Positions 29,291 through 37,740 of a DNA stretch of 43,049 nt are shown here, one piece after another. A program made the translations under genes and the position numbers. Under the pieces are notes generated by a model that was not told where the DNA came from, ran no database searches, and saw only the letters and a program-made list of their open reading frames with translations. Numbering within the stretch: the first letter of the stretch is position 1; each line of letters opens with the position of its first letter. Source of the DNA: Nocardia wallacei (GTDB lineage Bacteria; Actinomycetota; Actinomycetes; Mycobacteriales; Mycobacteriaceae); assembly GCF_029869545.1 (NCBI RefSeq), contig NZ_JARWQD010000141.1:1-43049 (forward strand). Direction: 5' to 3'.

Positions 29291-30919
29291 ATGGTGGACG
29301 CGGGGCTCGATTCATCGCTGCAGCAGGACCGCAGGCGCTGGTTCGCGCTGGCGGCACTCGCGCTGGGCCTGGCCATGGTGGTTCTCGACAGCACCATCGT
29401 CGGTGTCTCGCTGCCGGTGATCATTCGCGACCTGGGTCTCGACTTCACCCAGGCGCAGTGGGTGACCAGCGTCTACGCGGTGGTGTTCGCCGCGCTGCTG
29501 ATCACCGCGGGTCGCCTCGGCGACCGCTTCGGTCGGCGCAAGATCTTCGCCGCGGGCGTGGTGCTGTTCGTCGCCGGTAGCCTGCTGGCCGCCGCCGCGG
29601 ACGATCCCTCGACGCTGATCTGGGGTCGCATCGTCCAGGGCATCGGCGGTGCGGGCGTGCTGCCGGGCACGCTGTCGACGGTCAACGCCGTCTTCCGCGG
29701 CCGCGACCGGATCATCGCCTTCGCGGTCTGGGGCTCGGTCATGTCCGGGGCGGCCGCCGTCGGGCCGCTGCTCGGCGGCTGGCTGACCACCAGTTTCACC
29801 TGGCCGTGGATCTTTCTGGTGAACCTGCCGCTCGGGCTGCTGGTGCTGGCCGGGATCGTGCTGTTCGTGCCGGAAACCCGGGCCGACACCCATGCGCACG
29901 GCCTGGACGTCGACGGATTCCTGCTCAGCGCAGCGGGTTTCGCGCTCGTGGTGTTCGCGCTCATCGAGGGCCAGACCTACGGCTGGTGGCAGCCGCTGCG
30001 TGAGTTCCACCTCTTCGGGCTGACCTGGTCCACCCGCGCCGCGAGTTCGCCGATTCCGCTCATGCTGGTGGTGGGTGTGGGGCTGCTGGTGCTGTTCGTG
30101 CTCTGGGAGCGGCATCGTGCGCACGTGAATCGCTCTGCGCTGCTGGATCTTTCGCTGTTGCGGATCCGAGGGTTCCGGTGGGGCAACACCGCCGCGTTCG
30201 CCGTGGCGCTGGGGGAGTTCGGCCTGCTGTTCGTCCTGCCGCTGTACATGGTGAACGTGCTCGGAATGTCCACGCTCCGAAGCGGTCTCGTGCTTGCCGC
30301 GATGGCCCTGGGCGCATTCCTGGCCGGTGCCGCTACCGAGAGGCTGGCGAAGTCGTTCGGCCCGGTGCGGATCGTGCGGATCGGCCTGGCGATCGAGGTG
30401 GTGGCCGTGGCGGTGACCGCGCTGTTCGTCTCGCCGGATGTCTCGCCGTGGCTGCTGGCGGTGCTGCTCGCCTGTTACGGCGTCGGGCTCGGCCTGGCCT
30501 CGGCGCAGCTCACCGGCACCGTGCTGGCCGATGTCCCGCCCGCGGCGTCCGGGCAGGGGGCCGCCACCCAGTCCACGGTGCGTCAGGTCGGCTCCGCCCT
30601 GGGCGCCGCGGTGCTCGGCGGGGTGCTCTCGGTATCGCTGGGGCGCATCCTGCCGAACCAGCTGGGAGAGGTGGACGGGCTGCCGGACCGCGCCGCCGGC
30701 GAGGTCGCGACCGCGACCCGCGAATCCGCCGGTGGCGCCATCACCGCGCTGCGCGACCACGACGGCACCCAGGAGGTCGTAGACGCCCTGTCCCGCGGAT
30801 TCGCCGACGCCACCCGAATCACCATGCTCGCCGCCGCGGTATTCCTCCTGCTCGGCCTCCTGGCCGCCACCCGAATCCCGCTACGCGCCTCCGAAACCCC
30901 CGACGACCCACGCCCTTAG
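29291..30919 (+). CDS. MFS transporter, DHA2 (EmrB/QacA) family
   Basis: A 542-residue drug:H+ antiporter of the 14-helix DHA2 group. LDSTIVGVSLPVI is the helix-1 motif and GRLGDRFGRRKIF is motif A in the first loop; GPLLGGWLT is motif C-like. A long soluble stretch follows the central helices and another precedes the last helix (residues about 455-515). ATG 29291 stands 6 nt after GGAG. It follows the TetR gene in the same direction after 114 bp, so the regulator might also act on it, but no copy of the 28432 palindrome is seen in the gap. Confidence 0.9.
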   Translation: MVDAGLDSSLQQDRRRWFALAALALGLAMVVLDSTIVGVSLPVIIRDLGLDFTQAQWVTSVYAVVFAALLITAGRLGDRFGRRKIFAAGVVLFVAGSLLAAAADDPSTLIWGRIVQGIGGAGVLPGTLSTVNAVFRGRDRIIAFAVWGSVMSGAAAVGPLLGGWLTTSFTWPWIFLVNLPLGLLVLAGIVLFVPETRADTHAHGLDVDGFLLSAAGFALVVFALIEGQTYGWWQPLREFHLFGLTWSTRAASSPIPLMLVVGVGLLVLFVLWERHRAHVNRSALLDLSLLRIRGFRWGNTAAFAVALGEFGLLFVLPLYMVNVLGMSTLRSGLVLAAMALGAFLAGAATERLAKSFGPVRIVRIGLAIEVVAVAVTALFVSPDVSPWLLAVLLACYGVGLGLASAQLTGTVLADVPPAASGQGAATQSTVRQVGSALGAAVLGGVLSVSLGRILPNQLGEVDGLPDRAAGEVATATRESAGGAITALRDHDGTQEVVDALSRGFADATRITMLAAAVFLLLGLLAATRIPLRASETPDDPRP

Positions 30920-30950
30920 CCCGCCGCCCGCGTCCCTTATCTCGCACCCC

Positions 30951-30997
30951 CTGCGTGCTCGCGCACCCTCTACAGGACCCTGTAACCAGTGCGGGAA
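30951..30997. repeat. Dispersed palindromic element, copy 3 (diverged)
   Basis: Lies between the convergent MFS and NUDIX genes. The outer arms CGCACCC and GTGCGGGA resemble those of copies 1 and 2. The loop keeps ACAGG-CC-TGTA and has become a palindrome itself (TACAGG/CCTGTA). It probably serves as the terminator region for both genes. Confidence 0.5.
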
Positions 30998-31022
30998 CGA
31001 ACAAACGGTGCGGGAATGGGGG

Positions 31023-31439
31023 CTACCAGTCGATGAGGCCGAGTTCGTGGAGGCGGTGGAAGACGAGCATGGAGCCGGGGGCTACGTGGGGCATGGATGC
31101 GTACTCGCCGACCGTGAAGTAGCGGAGTTCGGCGACCTCGCTGGTGGGGTGCGGGTCGCCGGTGAGGTCGGCGGTGAAGCACGTCATGTGCAGCGCGGTG
31201 CCCGGTGCGTGGCCGTACGCCTGGCATTCGAAGATGCCCAGTTTCCGGTAGGCGGAGACGCCGACGCCGAGTTCCTCGCGCACCTCCCGGTGCAGCGCCT
31301 GCTCGGGCGTCTCGCCGGGATCGATCTTCCCGCCCGCCATATAGAACACATCTTTCCCCGCCGACCGCGCCTGCAGCAGCCGACGATCCCGCACATGCGC
31401 CACGGCCGCTGTACGAATCACCACTCCACCTTCTTCCAT
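31023..31439 (-). CDS. NUDIX hydrolase
   Basis: A 138-residue NUDIX protein with a perfect box at 37-59: G37, E43, then REVREELGV (51-59), matching GX5EX7REUXEEXGU. These enzymes hydrolyse nucleoside diphosphates linked to another group, using Mg2+ held by the box glutamates. FYMAGGKIDPGET and the compact size resemble housekeeping MutT-like members, but the substrate cannot be read. I chose ATG 31439 (MEEGGVVIR); in-frame GTG codons a few residues later are possible. Its upstream side carries the ATTGCGGG repeat block (31536-31670). Confidence 0.9.
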   Translation of the reverse strand: MEEGGVVIRTAAVAHVRDRRLLQARSAGKDVFYMAGGKIDPGETPEQALHREVREELGVGVSAYRKLGIFECQAYGHAPGTALHMTCFTADLTGDPHPTSEVAELRYFTVGEYASMPHVAPGSMLVFHRLHELGLIDW

Positions 31440-31535
31440 TCCACCTGTGCGCCCCTCAACCCACCCGCCTGTTGTGGGCGCCGTCCTTGCGGGCACCGCG
31501 AGCTATAGGGCCCTGCCCTCTGCGTAGCACCAACT

Positions 31536-31670
31536 ATTGTGGGGCCACCCCACCTATTGCGGGGCGCCGCCCCATTGCGGGGCCGCGCTACGCCGCCTAT
31601 TGCGGGGGCGCTGCCGATTGTGGGCGCCGCCATTGCGGGGGCGCTGCCCATTGCGGGCGATGTCTATTGT
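31536..31670. repeat. Degenerate ATTGCGGG tandem repeats
   Basis: Seven to eight irregular units of 15-25 bp, each beginning ATTG(C/T)GGG and usually continuing GCGC(T/C)GCC, fill the gap between the NUDIX start and the stop of the next minus-strand gene. Spacing is uneven, so slippage and point change have both acted. The repeats lie where the NUDIX promoter should be. No gene, and no CRISPR-like repeat/spacer pattern. Confidence 0.75.
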
Positions 31671-31673
31671 GCG

Positions 31674-32204
31674 TCAGCGGGTGGGTGGGGCCAGTTTCCA
31701 ATGCTCGTGCAGGGCCTCGGCGATCTCCGGAAGCACGGTGACCGGAACCCGCTTGTGGCGCAGCATCTTCCGCACCTCGGCCACCTGTTCGCGCTTGCGA
31801 TGCTCGTAGGCGTTGGAGACCGGCCGCACCACCGGCGGAATGCTCAGCAGAATCAACTCACCGTGCGTCTCGTCCCCACCGGCCAGATCCAGCGCGAGCG
31901 ACCACCGCGCCCGCTCGTCGAGCGCGAACCGCCCCGCCACCACCCGATCCCACTCGATGCTGTCCTCCGCCAACGGCGTCCGCCGATAAATGGCCTGCTC
32001 GGTGAGCACCACAGCATCCCGCCCGAACAACCTGACCAACAACGCCACCGCCACCACGCCCCCCACCAACAGCCCGGTGAACACCCGATTCACCCCGAAC
32101 ACCCCCACGATCAACCCACATACCGCGACAGTGGTGAACACTCCCAGACAGCTGTAGACCAGCGCCCGGCGCCCCGAAACCACTCCCGCCCGCACTCCGG
32201 TCAT
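31674..32204 (-). CDS. Small membrane protein with PH-like (bPH) domain
   Basis: A 176-residue protein. Two hydrophobic segments (about 14-34 and 42-58) are followed by a soluble domain of about 110 residues beginning VVLTEQAIYRRTPLAEDSIEWDRV, the pattern of bacterial PH-like (YdbT/bPH) proteins: a turned strand, then WDRV. The function of these proteins is unknown. The C-terminal helix is Glu/His-rich (ALHEHWKLAPPTR). It lies 106 bp downstream of the encapsulin gene in the same direction, with a hairpin between them. Confidence 0.6.
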   Translation of the reverse strand: MTGVRAGVVSGRRALVYSCLGVFTTVAVCGLIVGVFGVNRVFTGLLVGGVVAVALLVRLFGRDAVVLTEQAIYRRTPLAEDSIEWDRVVAGRFALDERARWSLALDLAGGDETHGELILLSIPPVVRPVSNAYEHRKREQVAEVRKMLRHKRVPVTVLPEIAEALHEHWKLAPPTR

Positions 32205-32241
32205 CGGCCCTCCTACCTACGCTGCGAGCAACCGTACCGGC

Positions 32242-32264
32242 TGCCTCGCCGTCTCGGCGAGGCA
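32242..32264. terminator. Hairpin downstream of encapsulin
   Basis: Perfect 10-bp stem TGCCTCGCCG/CGGCGAGGCA with a 3-nt loop, 47 bp past the encapsulin stop on the minus strand. No U-tract is visible. It probably ends or attenuates the DyP-encapsulin transcript before the PH-like gene. Confidence 0.6.
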
Positions 32265-32310
32265 TGCGACGACCAGCGACACACAGCGGGGCCGCACCGG
32301 AAAGCAGGAC

Positions 32311-33111
32311 TCAGGCGCGTAGGGCGACCGCTGCCTCGGCCGTGTACACCAGGAAGGTCAGGCTTTGCTGGAAGTACAGCTGGACCGTGTCGGTGTCGTG
32401 GGATTGGTAGCCGATCGACAGGTCTTGGCCCAGTTGGAGGTCGAAGTCGCCGCCGCGGGTGGTGAGGACGAAGGCGCCGTCGATGGCCGGGGCCCAGATG
32501 ATCTCGCCCTCGGGGATCAGGCGCTCGATGTGGGTGCGGATCGGATGGCCGTGGTCGGAGGTCTCGCTGACCTGGGTGTACAGGTCGGCACTCAGCAGCA
32601 CCGAATACGGCCCGTCCACACCGGCCAGCCGCAGCTCGCTCAGCGCCTGCGCCACCGCCTCGGGCACCAGCCGGGGATCCGACGGCAGCGTGATCGGGGT
32701 ATTGGAGGAGGCCGCCCGGATGCCGGTGATGTCGGCGGCCGGATAGCCCTCGAAAATGCTCCGGTCCTCGGCGAAGGCGATTCGCCGCGCGGCATCCTTC
32801 ACCGGGTCCAGATCGGTGTCCTGGGCGCCGCGTTCGACGTTGTCGAGCTCCTCGCGCGACAGCGTGAACGGCACCCGCAACTCCACCAGCGGCGCCACCA
32901 CCCGCTGCCGCACCTGCACACCCTCGTCGGGCGCGCTGATGGCGGTGGTGCGCCCCAGCCCGACCGCGGAATAGTCGGTGCCGTGCGGACCGGACAGGTC
33001 GACGACGCGGCGCCCGGCGATATGCCGCTTGAACGTGCGGGTCGCCTCCTCCTCGATCGCCGTCCATGCCTCGTCGGTGATCGGCGCGAGCTCGCGATGC
33101 AGGTTGTTCAT
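32311..33111 (-). CDS. Family 1 encapsulin shell protein
   Basis: A 266-residue HK97-fold shell protein (linocin M18/encapsulin family 1) that self-assembles into a protein nanocompartment. MNNLHRELAPITDEAWTAIEEEA is the typical N-terminus; RRVVDLSGPHG, EDRSIFEGY, PYSVLLSADLYTQV and DLSIGYQSHD are conserved stretches, and the length is normal for the family. The ribosome binding site AAAGGA precedes the ATG. It lies 126 bp after a DyP peroxidase gene that carries a loading peptide, so the cargo is known from the sequence. The same shell/cargo pair occurs in mycobacteria and rhodococci, where it is linked to oxidative stress. Confidence 0.96.
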   Translation of the reverse strand: MNNLHRELAPITDEAWTAIEEEATRTFKRHIAGRRVVDLSGPHGTDYSAVGLGRTTAISAPDEGVQVRQRVVAPLVELRVPFTLSREELDNVERGAQDTDLDPVKDAARRIAFAEDRSIFEGYPAADITGIRAASSNTPITLPSDPRLVPEAVAQALSELRLAGVDGPYSVLLSADLYTQVSETSDHGHPIRTHIERLIPEGEIIWAPAIDGAFVLTTRGGDFDLQLGQDLSIGYQSHDTDTVQLYFQQSLTFLVYTAEAAVALRA

Positions 33112-33170
33112 GCTGCGTCCTTTCCGGTGTGCGCGGTGCCCTTCGTGAGTGCGGCCCGGTAATAGTCCAG

Positions 33171-33253
33171 GCCGCTCATACCCGATCCTGTGCCGCTCAT
33201 ACCCGACTCCCGCCGCTCATACCCGACTCCTTGCCCCTCATACCCGACTCTTT
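33171..33253. repeat. Four ~20-bp tandem repeats spanning the DyP stop codon
   Basis: Units at 33171-33191, 33192-33211, 33212-33232 and 33233-33253 share CTCATACCCGA(C)TCC. On the coding (minus) strand the unit reads AAGGAGTCGGGTATGAG. The first copy in transcription order (33233-33253) encodes the last DyP residues and its TGA; three more copies follow in the gap before encapsulin. Each copy brings an AGGAG-like stretch a few bases before an ATG, but no extended frame follows. Confidence 0.85.
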
Positions 33254-34266
33254 TTCAGGGTGCCGATTCCGAGGGAGCCGTCGCCCGTCGGTGCGGCGTC
33301 GGTCAGGGCACCCTCGTCGGCCGCCGGCTCCTCGTCGCCGGGCGGGCCCGGCGGGTCGTCCAGGAATTCGGTCGTGGGTGCGAAGAACAGGGTGCCGGTG
33401 ACGGCGGTGGAGAAATCGAGAATGCGGTCGTACGCGGCCTCGTCGCTGCCGAGGAACATCCGCTCCAGCATCCGCTCGGTGACGCTGGGCGTGGCGGCGT
33501 AGGCGATGTAGTACGTGCCGAACTCGCCCGCCTGCACGCTGCCGAAGGGCATATTGGCGCGCACGATCTGGCGCTGGGTGCCGTCCGGGTCGTACAGCGT
33601 GTTGACCGCCACGTGCGAGTTCAGCGGCTTCTCCTCGTCGGAGAGTTCGTAGTCGCCCAGTTTGGTGCGGCCGATGACGCGCTCTTGCTCCTCCACCGAC
33701 AGGGCGTTCCACGCGTCGAGGTCGTGCGTGTATTTCTGCACGACGACATAGCTGCCCCCGGCGAAGGCGGGATCCTCGGCGCCGACCAGCGCCGCCGCCG
33801 CGGCCTGCTGCCCCTCCGGATTCTCCGTGCCGTCGGCGAAGCCGAGCAGATCGCGCACCTCGAAGTAGCGGAAGCCGATGGTCTCGTCGACGATGGTGGC
33901 CGCCCCGCGCAGCCGGTTGCCGATCGCCATCGCCAGCTCGAAGCAGGCGTCCGGGGCCTCGGCCTTGATGTGGAACAGCAGGTCGCCGGGTGTCGCGGGG
34001 GCCTGGTGACGGTCGCCGGAGTAGCCCGGAAACTCGTGCAGCTCCGCGGGTTTCGGCCCGGCGAACAGGCGGTCCCACGCCGCGGAACCGATGCCCGCGC
34101 AGCAGCTGAGGTCGGCGCCGGGGACCCGGAACCCGACCGACCGGCGCAACCCGGACAGGTCGGCGAGCAGATCGCGAACGGCCGCTTCACCACCCTCGTC
34201 GATGGTGGCGACGAGGAAGGTCGCGGCCCGCGTGAGCGGATCGAGGATCGGCTGCGGCTCACCCAT
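33238..34266 (-). CDS. Dye-decolorising peroxidase (DyP), encapsulin cargo
   Basis: A 342-residue haem peroxidase of the DyP B type. GFADG (142-146) holds D145; H218 (NSHVAVN) is the proximal haem ligand; R236 and N238 lie in VRANMPFG. These four match the catalytic set of rhodococcal DypB with a constant offset of eight residues. The C-terminal tail from about 295 is Pro/Glu/Gly-rich and flexible, and ends in DGSLGIGTLKKSRV, a classical family 1 encapsulin cargo-loading peptide. The enzyme should therefore be packed inside the shell encoded next door. I chose ATG 34266; an upstream GTG (34290) would add eight residues. The stop codon lies within a tandem repeat. Confidence 0.95.
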   Translation of the reverse strand: MGEPQPILDPLTRAATFLVATIDEGGEAAVRDLLADLSGLRRSVGFRVPGADLSCCAGIGSAAWDRLFAGPKPAELHEFPGYSGDRHQAPATPGDLLFHIKAEAPDACFELAMAIGNRLRGAATIVDETIGFRYFEVRDLLGFADGTENPEGQQAAAAALVGAEDPAFAGGSYVVVQKYTHDLDAWNALSVEEQERVIGRTKLGDYELSDEEKPLNSHVAVNTLYDPDGTQRQIVRANMPFGSVQAGEFGTYYIAYAATPSVTERMLERMFLGSDEAAYDRILDFSTAVTGTLFFAPTTEFLDDPPGPPGDEEPAADEGALTDAAPTGDGSLGIGTLKKSRV

Positions 34267-34354
34267 GATCTTCAGCGTACGGGGTGCCACCGACAGGATC
34301 GCCGAGGATTGCCCCGAGTCTGCTGTGATCTCGAGCGGCTCGCCGGTGGGGCGG

Positions 34355-34681
34355 CTATTTCGCGACGGTCAGCAGAAACGCCACGTCGTCGAGGGCCTTC
34401 ACGCTGTGCCGGGCATCGGGGATGACCAGCAGGTCTCCGGGCGAGCCCTTCCACTCGTTGGCGCCGGAGAACAGGGTCAAGGTGCCGGTCAGCACCTGCA
34501 GCGTGGCCTCGCCCGGGTTCTCGTGCTCGGCCAGACTCTGACCCGCGGTCAGCGCGATCACGGTCTGACGGAGGCTGTGGGTGTGGCCGCCGTACAGCGT
34601 CTGAGAACTGCGTCCGCTCGTGGCGGTCGCGGCCAGTTTGAGTTGCTGGCGGGCCACCGCGGTCAGCGATTTCTTGTCCAT
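34355..34681 (-). CDS. Small cupin-domain protein
   Basis: A 108-residue single cupin. HTHSLRQTVIALTAGQSLAEH and ENPGEATLQVLTGTLTLFSG form cupin motif 1, and GDLLVIPDARHSV motif 2; His and Glu residues could bind a metal. ATG 34681 stands behind AAAGG. It lies 88 bp upstream of DyP in the same direction and may be co-transcribed with the peroxidase-encapsulin pair, though nothing in the protein shows a link. The function of such small cupins is not known. Confidence 0.8.
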   Translation of the reverse strand: MDKKSLTAVARQQLKLAATATSGRSSQTLYGGHTHSLRQTVIALTAGQSLAEHENPGEATLQVLTGTLTLFSGANEWKGSPGDLLVIPDARHSVKALDDVAFLLTVAK

Positions 34682-34810
34682 GGACAACCTTTCACGGATC
34701 AGCCGAGAGCGGGCTGTGGTCGCGGGCTGAATAGTCGTGAGTATGCCGGACGGGTGCCACGGTCTCGGGCGTTTCGCCGTTGCGATTCGGTGTGGATGAC
34801 GGCGCCGGTC

Positions 34811-35296
34811 TCAGCGGACGTAACGCGACCAGCGGTAACGCAGCCCGGATTTCGACTCGCGCCAGCCGCTGTCGGTGTCGATTCGCCAGCCGGATCCGAT
34901 CGGCGGGGCATAGGCATCGCCCTCGACCCGCGTATCCACCGTGGTGACCTCGAGATCGGTGGCGTATTCCATTGCCGCGCGGTAGATTTCGCCGCCCCCC
35001 ATGACCCAGATGGGATCGGCGTCGGCGAGCCGCAGGGCCTCTTCCACGGATCCCGCGCGTTCGGCGCTCGCGGCCGACCAGTCGGGCTGTCGCGTGACGA
35101 CGATATTCCGCCGGTCGGGCAGCGGCCGGAAACGCTCGGGCAAAGAATCCCAGGTGCGCCGCCCCATCACCACCGGGTGGCCCAGCGTCACCTCCTTGAA
35201 GTGCGCCATATCCTCGGGCACCCGCCACGGGATCGCGTTGTCGGCACCGATGACGCCCGCGGGCGTCTGCGCCCAGATCAGCCCGATGCGGCTCAT
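34811..35296 (-). CDS. dfrA: Dihydrofolate reductase
   Basis: A 161-residue dihydrofolate reductase, which reduces dihydrofolate to tetrahydrofolate with [25 protein letters not shown] holds the active-site Trp and acidic residue, [14 protein letters not shown] the cofactor-binding stretch, and [10 protein letters not shown] the Gly-rich turn. The length is normal for the chromosomal enzyme. Its ATG overlaps the thyA stop by 4 nt (ATGA), so it is translated after thymidylate synthase, which produces the dihydrofolate it recycles. The same order is found in mycobacteria. Confidence 0.96.
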   Translation of the reverse strand: MSRIGLIWAQTPAGVIGADNAIPWRVPEDMAHFKEVTLGHPVVMGRRTWDSLPERFRPLPDRRNIVVTRQPDWSAASAERAGSVEEALRLADADPIWVMGGGEIYRAAMEYATDLEVTTVDTRVEGDAYAPPIGSGWRIDTDSGWRESKSGLRYRWSRYVR

Positions 35297-36105
35297 ACCG
35301 CGACCGGTGCCTTGATGGCCGGATGATGCTGGTAACCCACGACTTTCACATCCTCGTAGGCGTAGTCGAACAGGGTCGGCGCCCGCCGCAGCTCCAGCTC
35401 GGGGAACGGATACGGCTCCCGCGCGAGCTGTTCGCGGACCTGTTCGACGTGGTTGTCGTAGATGTGGCAGTCGCCGCCGGTCCAGATGAAATCGCCGGGC
35501 TCGAGCCCGGCCTGCTGCGCCACCATGTGGGTCAGCAGCGCGTAGCTCGCGATATTGAACGGCACGCCGAGGAACAGGTCGGCGCTGCGCTGGTACAGCT
35601 GGCACGACAGCCTGCCGCCCGCGACATAGAACTGGAACAAGGCATGGCACGGCGCCAGCGCCATCTTGTCCAGCTCCGACACGTTCCACGCCGACACGAG
35701 CATGCGCCGCGAATCCGGATCGGTGCGCAGGGTGTGCAGGATCTGGGAGATCTGGTCGATGTGCGCGCCGTCGGGCGTCGGCCACGACCGCCACTGCACG
35801 CCGTACACCGGCCCCAATTCGCCGCTCGGATCGGCCCATTCGTCCCAGATCGTCACCCCGTGTTCGCGCAGCCACCCGATATTCGACTCGCCGCGCAGGA
35901 ACCACAGCAGCTCGTAGACGATCGACTTCAGGTGCACGCGCTTGGTCGTGATCAGCGGGAATCCGGCCGACAGGTCGTAGCGCAGCTGATGGCCGAAGAC
36001 GCTGCGGGTCCCCGTGCCCGTGCGGTCGGACTTCGGTGTCCCGGAAGCCAGCACCTGCCGCAGCAGATCCTCGTACTGGGTATCGCGAGAGCGGGCGCCG
36101 TCCAT
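35293..36105 (-). CDS. thyA: Thymidylate synthase
   Basis: A 270-residue ThyA-type thymidylate synthase, converting dUMP to dTMP with methylene-tetrahydrofolate. The nucleophile is C153 in [39 protein letters not shown] and HIYDNH are also intact. ATG 36105 was chosen because [15 protein letters not shown] is the normal N-terminus; the much longer frame upstream runs antisense to cobF. It overlaps dfrA by 4 nt. Only 45 bp separate it from the divergent cobF start, so the two promoters must overlap. Confidence 0.97.
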   Translation of the reverse strand: MDGARSRDTQYEDLLRQVLASGTPKSDRTGTGTRSVFGHQLRYDLSAGFPLITTKRVHLKSIVYELLWFLRGESNIGWLREHGVTIWDEWADPSGELGPVYGVQWRSWPTPDGAHIDQISQILHTLRTDPDSRRMLVSAWNVSELDKMALAPCHALFQFYVAGGRLSCQLYQRSADLFLGVPFNIASYALLTHMVAQQAGLEPGDFIWTGGDCHIYDNHVEQVREQLAREPYPFPELELRRAPTLFDYAYEDVKVVGYQHHPAIKAPVAV

Positions 36106-36150
36106 GACTGCCAAGTTAACGCATGGGACCGACTGGCAAGCTTGGGCATC

Positions 36151-36900
36151 GTGCAGCAGCTCTATGTGATCGGGATCGGCGCCGGGGATCCGACTCAGGT
36201 AACGGTGCAGGCCATCGAGGCCATGCGCCGCGTCGACGTCTTCTTCGTCATCGGCAAGGGCGACGCGAAACAGGAACTGGTCGAGGTGCGCACCGCGATC
36301 CTGACCGAACATCTCGACCGCCCGTACCGGATCGTGGAGATCGCCGATCCGCCGCGCGACCGCACCGTCACCGATCCGGACTACCGCGGGGTGGTCGAGG
36401 ACTGGCACGAGCGGCGGGCGGCGCTGCTGGAGGAGGCGTTCGCGGGGACCGACGGCGTCGGCGGCATTCTGGTGTGGGGAGATCCGTCGCTGTACGACAG
36501 CACCCTGCGCATGGTGCGCCGGGTGCTCGACCGCGGTCGCGCGCGGTTCGACTACGAGGTCGTCCCGGGTGTCACGAGTGCGCAGGCGCTGGCCGCCCGG
36601 CATCGCATCGTGCTGCACGAGATCGGCGAGCCGGTGCACATCACCACCGGTCGGCGCCTGCGTGAGGACGGTGTGGCCCCGGGGGAGTCCACCCTGGTCA
36701 TGCTCGACGGCGAGGGCTCGTTCACCAGCGTCCCCGGCGACGATCTGCACATCTGGTGGGGCGCCTACCTGGGCATGCCCGACGAAACCCTGATCGAGGG
36801 CCCGCTGCGGGCCGTCGAGGATCGAATCCTGCGGCGCCGCAGCGAACTCCGCGACGCGAAGGGCTGGATCATGGACATCTATCTCCTGCGCCGCGCCTGA
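36151..36900 (+). CDS. cobF: Precorrin-6A synthase (deacetylating)
   Basis: A 249-residue SAM-dependent methyltransferase of the tetrapyrrole class: C-1 methylation and deacetylation in aerobic cobalamin synthesis, precorrin-5 to precorrin-6[11 protein letters not shown] at the N-terminus is the SAM loop, followed by CobF-type stretches ([49 protein letters not shown]). I chose GTG 36151; TTG 36142 is in frame. No ribosome binding site is strong. No other cobalamin gene lies in the window, so cobF is separated from any main cob cluster here. Confidence 0.92.
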   Translation: MQQLYVIGIGAGDPTQVTVQAIEAMRRVDVFFVIGKGDAKQELVEVRTAILTEHLDRPYRIVEIADPPRDRTVTDPDYRGVVEDWHERRAALLEEAFAGTDGVGGILVWGDPSLYDSTLRMVRRVLDRGRARFDYEVVPGVTSAQALAARHRIVLHEIGEPVHITTGRRLREDGVAPGESTLVMLDGEGSFTSVPGDDLHIWWGAYLGMPDETLIEGPLRAVEDRILRRRSELRDAKGWIMDIYLLRRA

Positions 36901-37006
36901 TTCCCGCGCCCTCGCGAATATGGCCGGAATCCGCCTGTACGAATCCGGATGCCGCGGTGAAACGAATCTCTTTCGAAGGCGGGGGTGTTCGATGAGGAGG
37001 TCGTCC

Positions 37007-37699
37007 ATGGTAGTACGGAATCGACTCGCCGCGGAGAGATGGCTGAAGCGCACCGGCTCCGCGCTGGTGGTCGGCGCGGTACCACTGGCGCTGGTGCTGT
37101 CGGCGACCCCGGCCGCCGCCGATCCCGCGGGTGACACCGACACGATCGCGCAGCAGCCCGCCCCGCCGGGCGACCTTGCCGCCGTCGGTGCGGCGATCCT
37201 GCGCCTTCCCGCTCCGGCCGCGGCCCCGATCCCGGCGCCCGACAACACCATTCGCATCGGCTCGGTCGTCGTCGGTCGCCCCGACTTCATCGATCCGCAG
37301 ACCACCACCCAGATCAACGACGCCGCCGCGAACGCCGAGGCCGGGCTCGCGCAGAGCCTCGACTCGGCCGGATTCGAGCCCGAGCGGTCCGATCGGATGG
37401 CCGCCGACACGCTCGGCGGCGCCGCCACCGGTGCGGCGGTGGGCGCGGTGGCCTCCGCTCCGCTCGCCGCGACCAGCGCGCTCGTCGGGAGCGTCGCCGG
37501 TCTCGTGGCCGGGGTGCCGTTCCTGCCGATCGGCCTGCTGATCGGCCCGGTGGTCGGCGCCCAGATCGGCGCCGCCGTGATCACGGTCCCCGCGGCCGCC
37601 GCCGGTGCCGCGATCGGCGCCGCCGCCGGTGCGATCGGCGGGTACGTGGCACCGCTGGCCGAGCCACCGGCCGTTCCGGCAGCCGAACCGGCCGCATAG
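37007..37699 (+). CDS. Secreted Ala/Gly/Pro-rich protein of unknown function
   Basis: A 230-residue protein with a clear Sec signal peptide (basic start, hydrophobic core about 18-33, probable cleavage after ATPAAA at residue 38). The mature part has a soluble middle ([16 protein letters not shown]..., [17 protein letters not shown]) and an Ala/Gly/Val-rich second half with glycine-zipper-like repeats ([27 protein letters not shown]), which may insert in or line a membrane. ATG 37007 follows GAGGAGG (36994-37000) by 6 nt, better than the ATG at 36992. I do not recognise the family; proteins of this look are common in Nocardia. Confidence 0.75.
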   Translation: MVVRNRLAAERWLKRTGSALVVGAVPLALVLSATPAAADPAGDTDTIAQQPAPPGDLAAVGAAILRLPAPAAAPIPAPDNTIRIGSVVVGRPDFIDPQTTTQINDAAANAEAGLAQSLDSAGFEPERSDRMAADTLGGAATGAAVGAVASAPLAATSALVGSVAGLVAGVPFLPIGLLIGPVVGAQIGAAVITVPAAAAGAAIGAAAGAIGGYVAPLAEPPAVPAAEPAA

Positions 37700-37740
37700 T
37701 GATCACCCGCCGTGTCGGTGGTGGCCGGTAAGCTGCGGGG

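Noticed and set aside
31536..31670. CRISPR array or coding repeat
   Set aside because: Units are of irregular length with no spacers, and no frame has a start, ribosome binding site and sensible protein.
33171..33232. Extra start codons in the DyP-encapsulin repeats as a leader peptide
   Set aside because: The frames after each ATG are very short and do not read into encapsulin.
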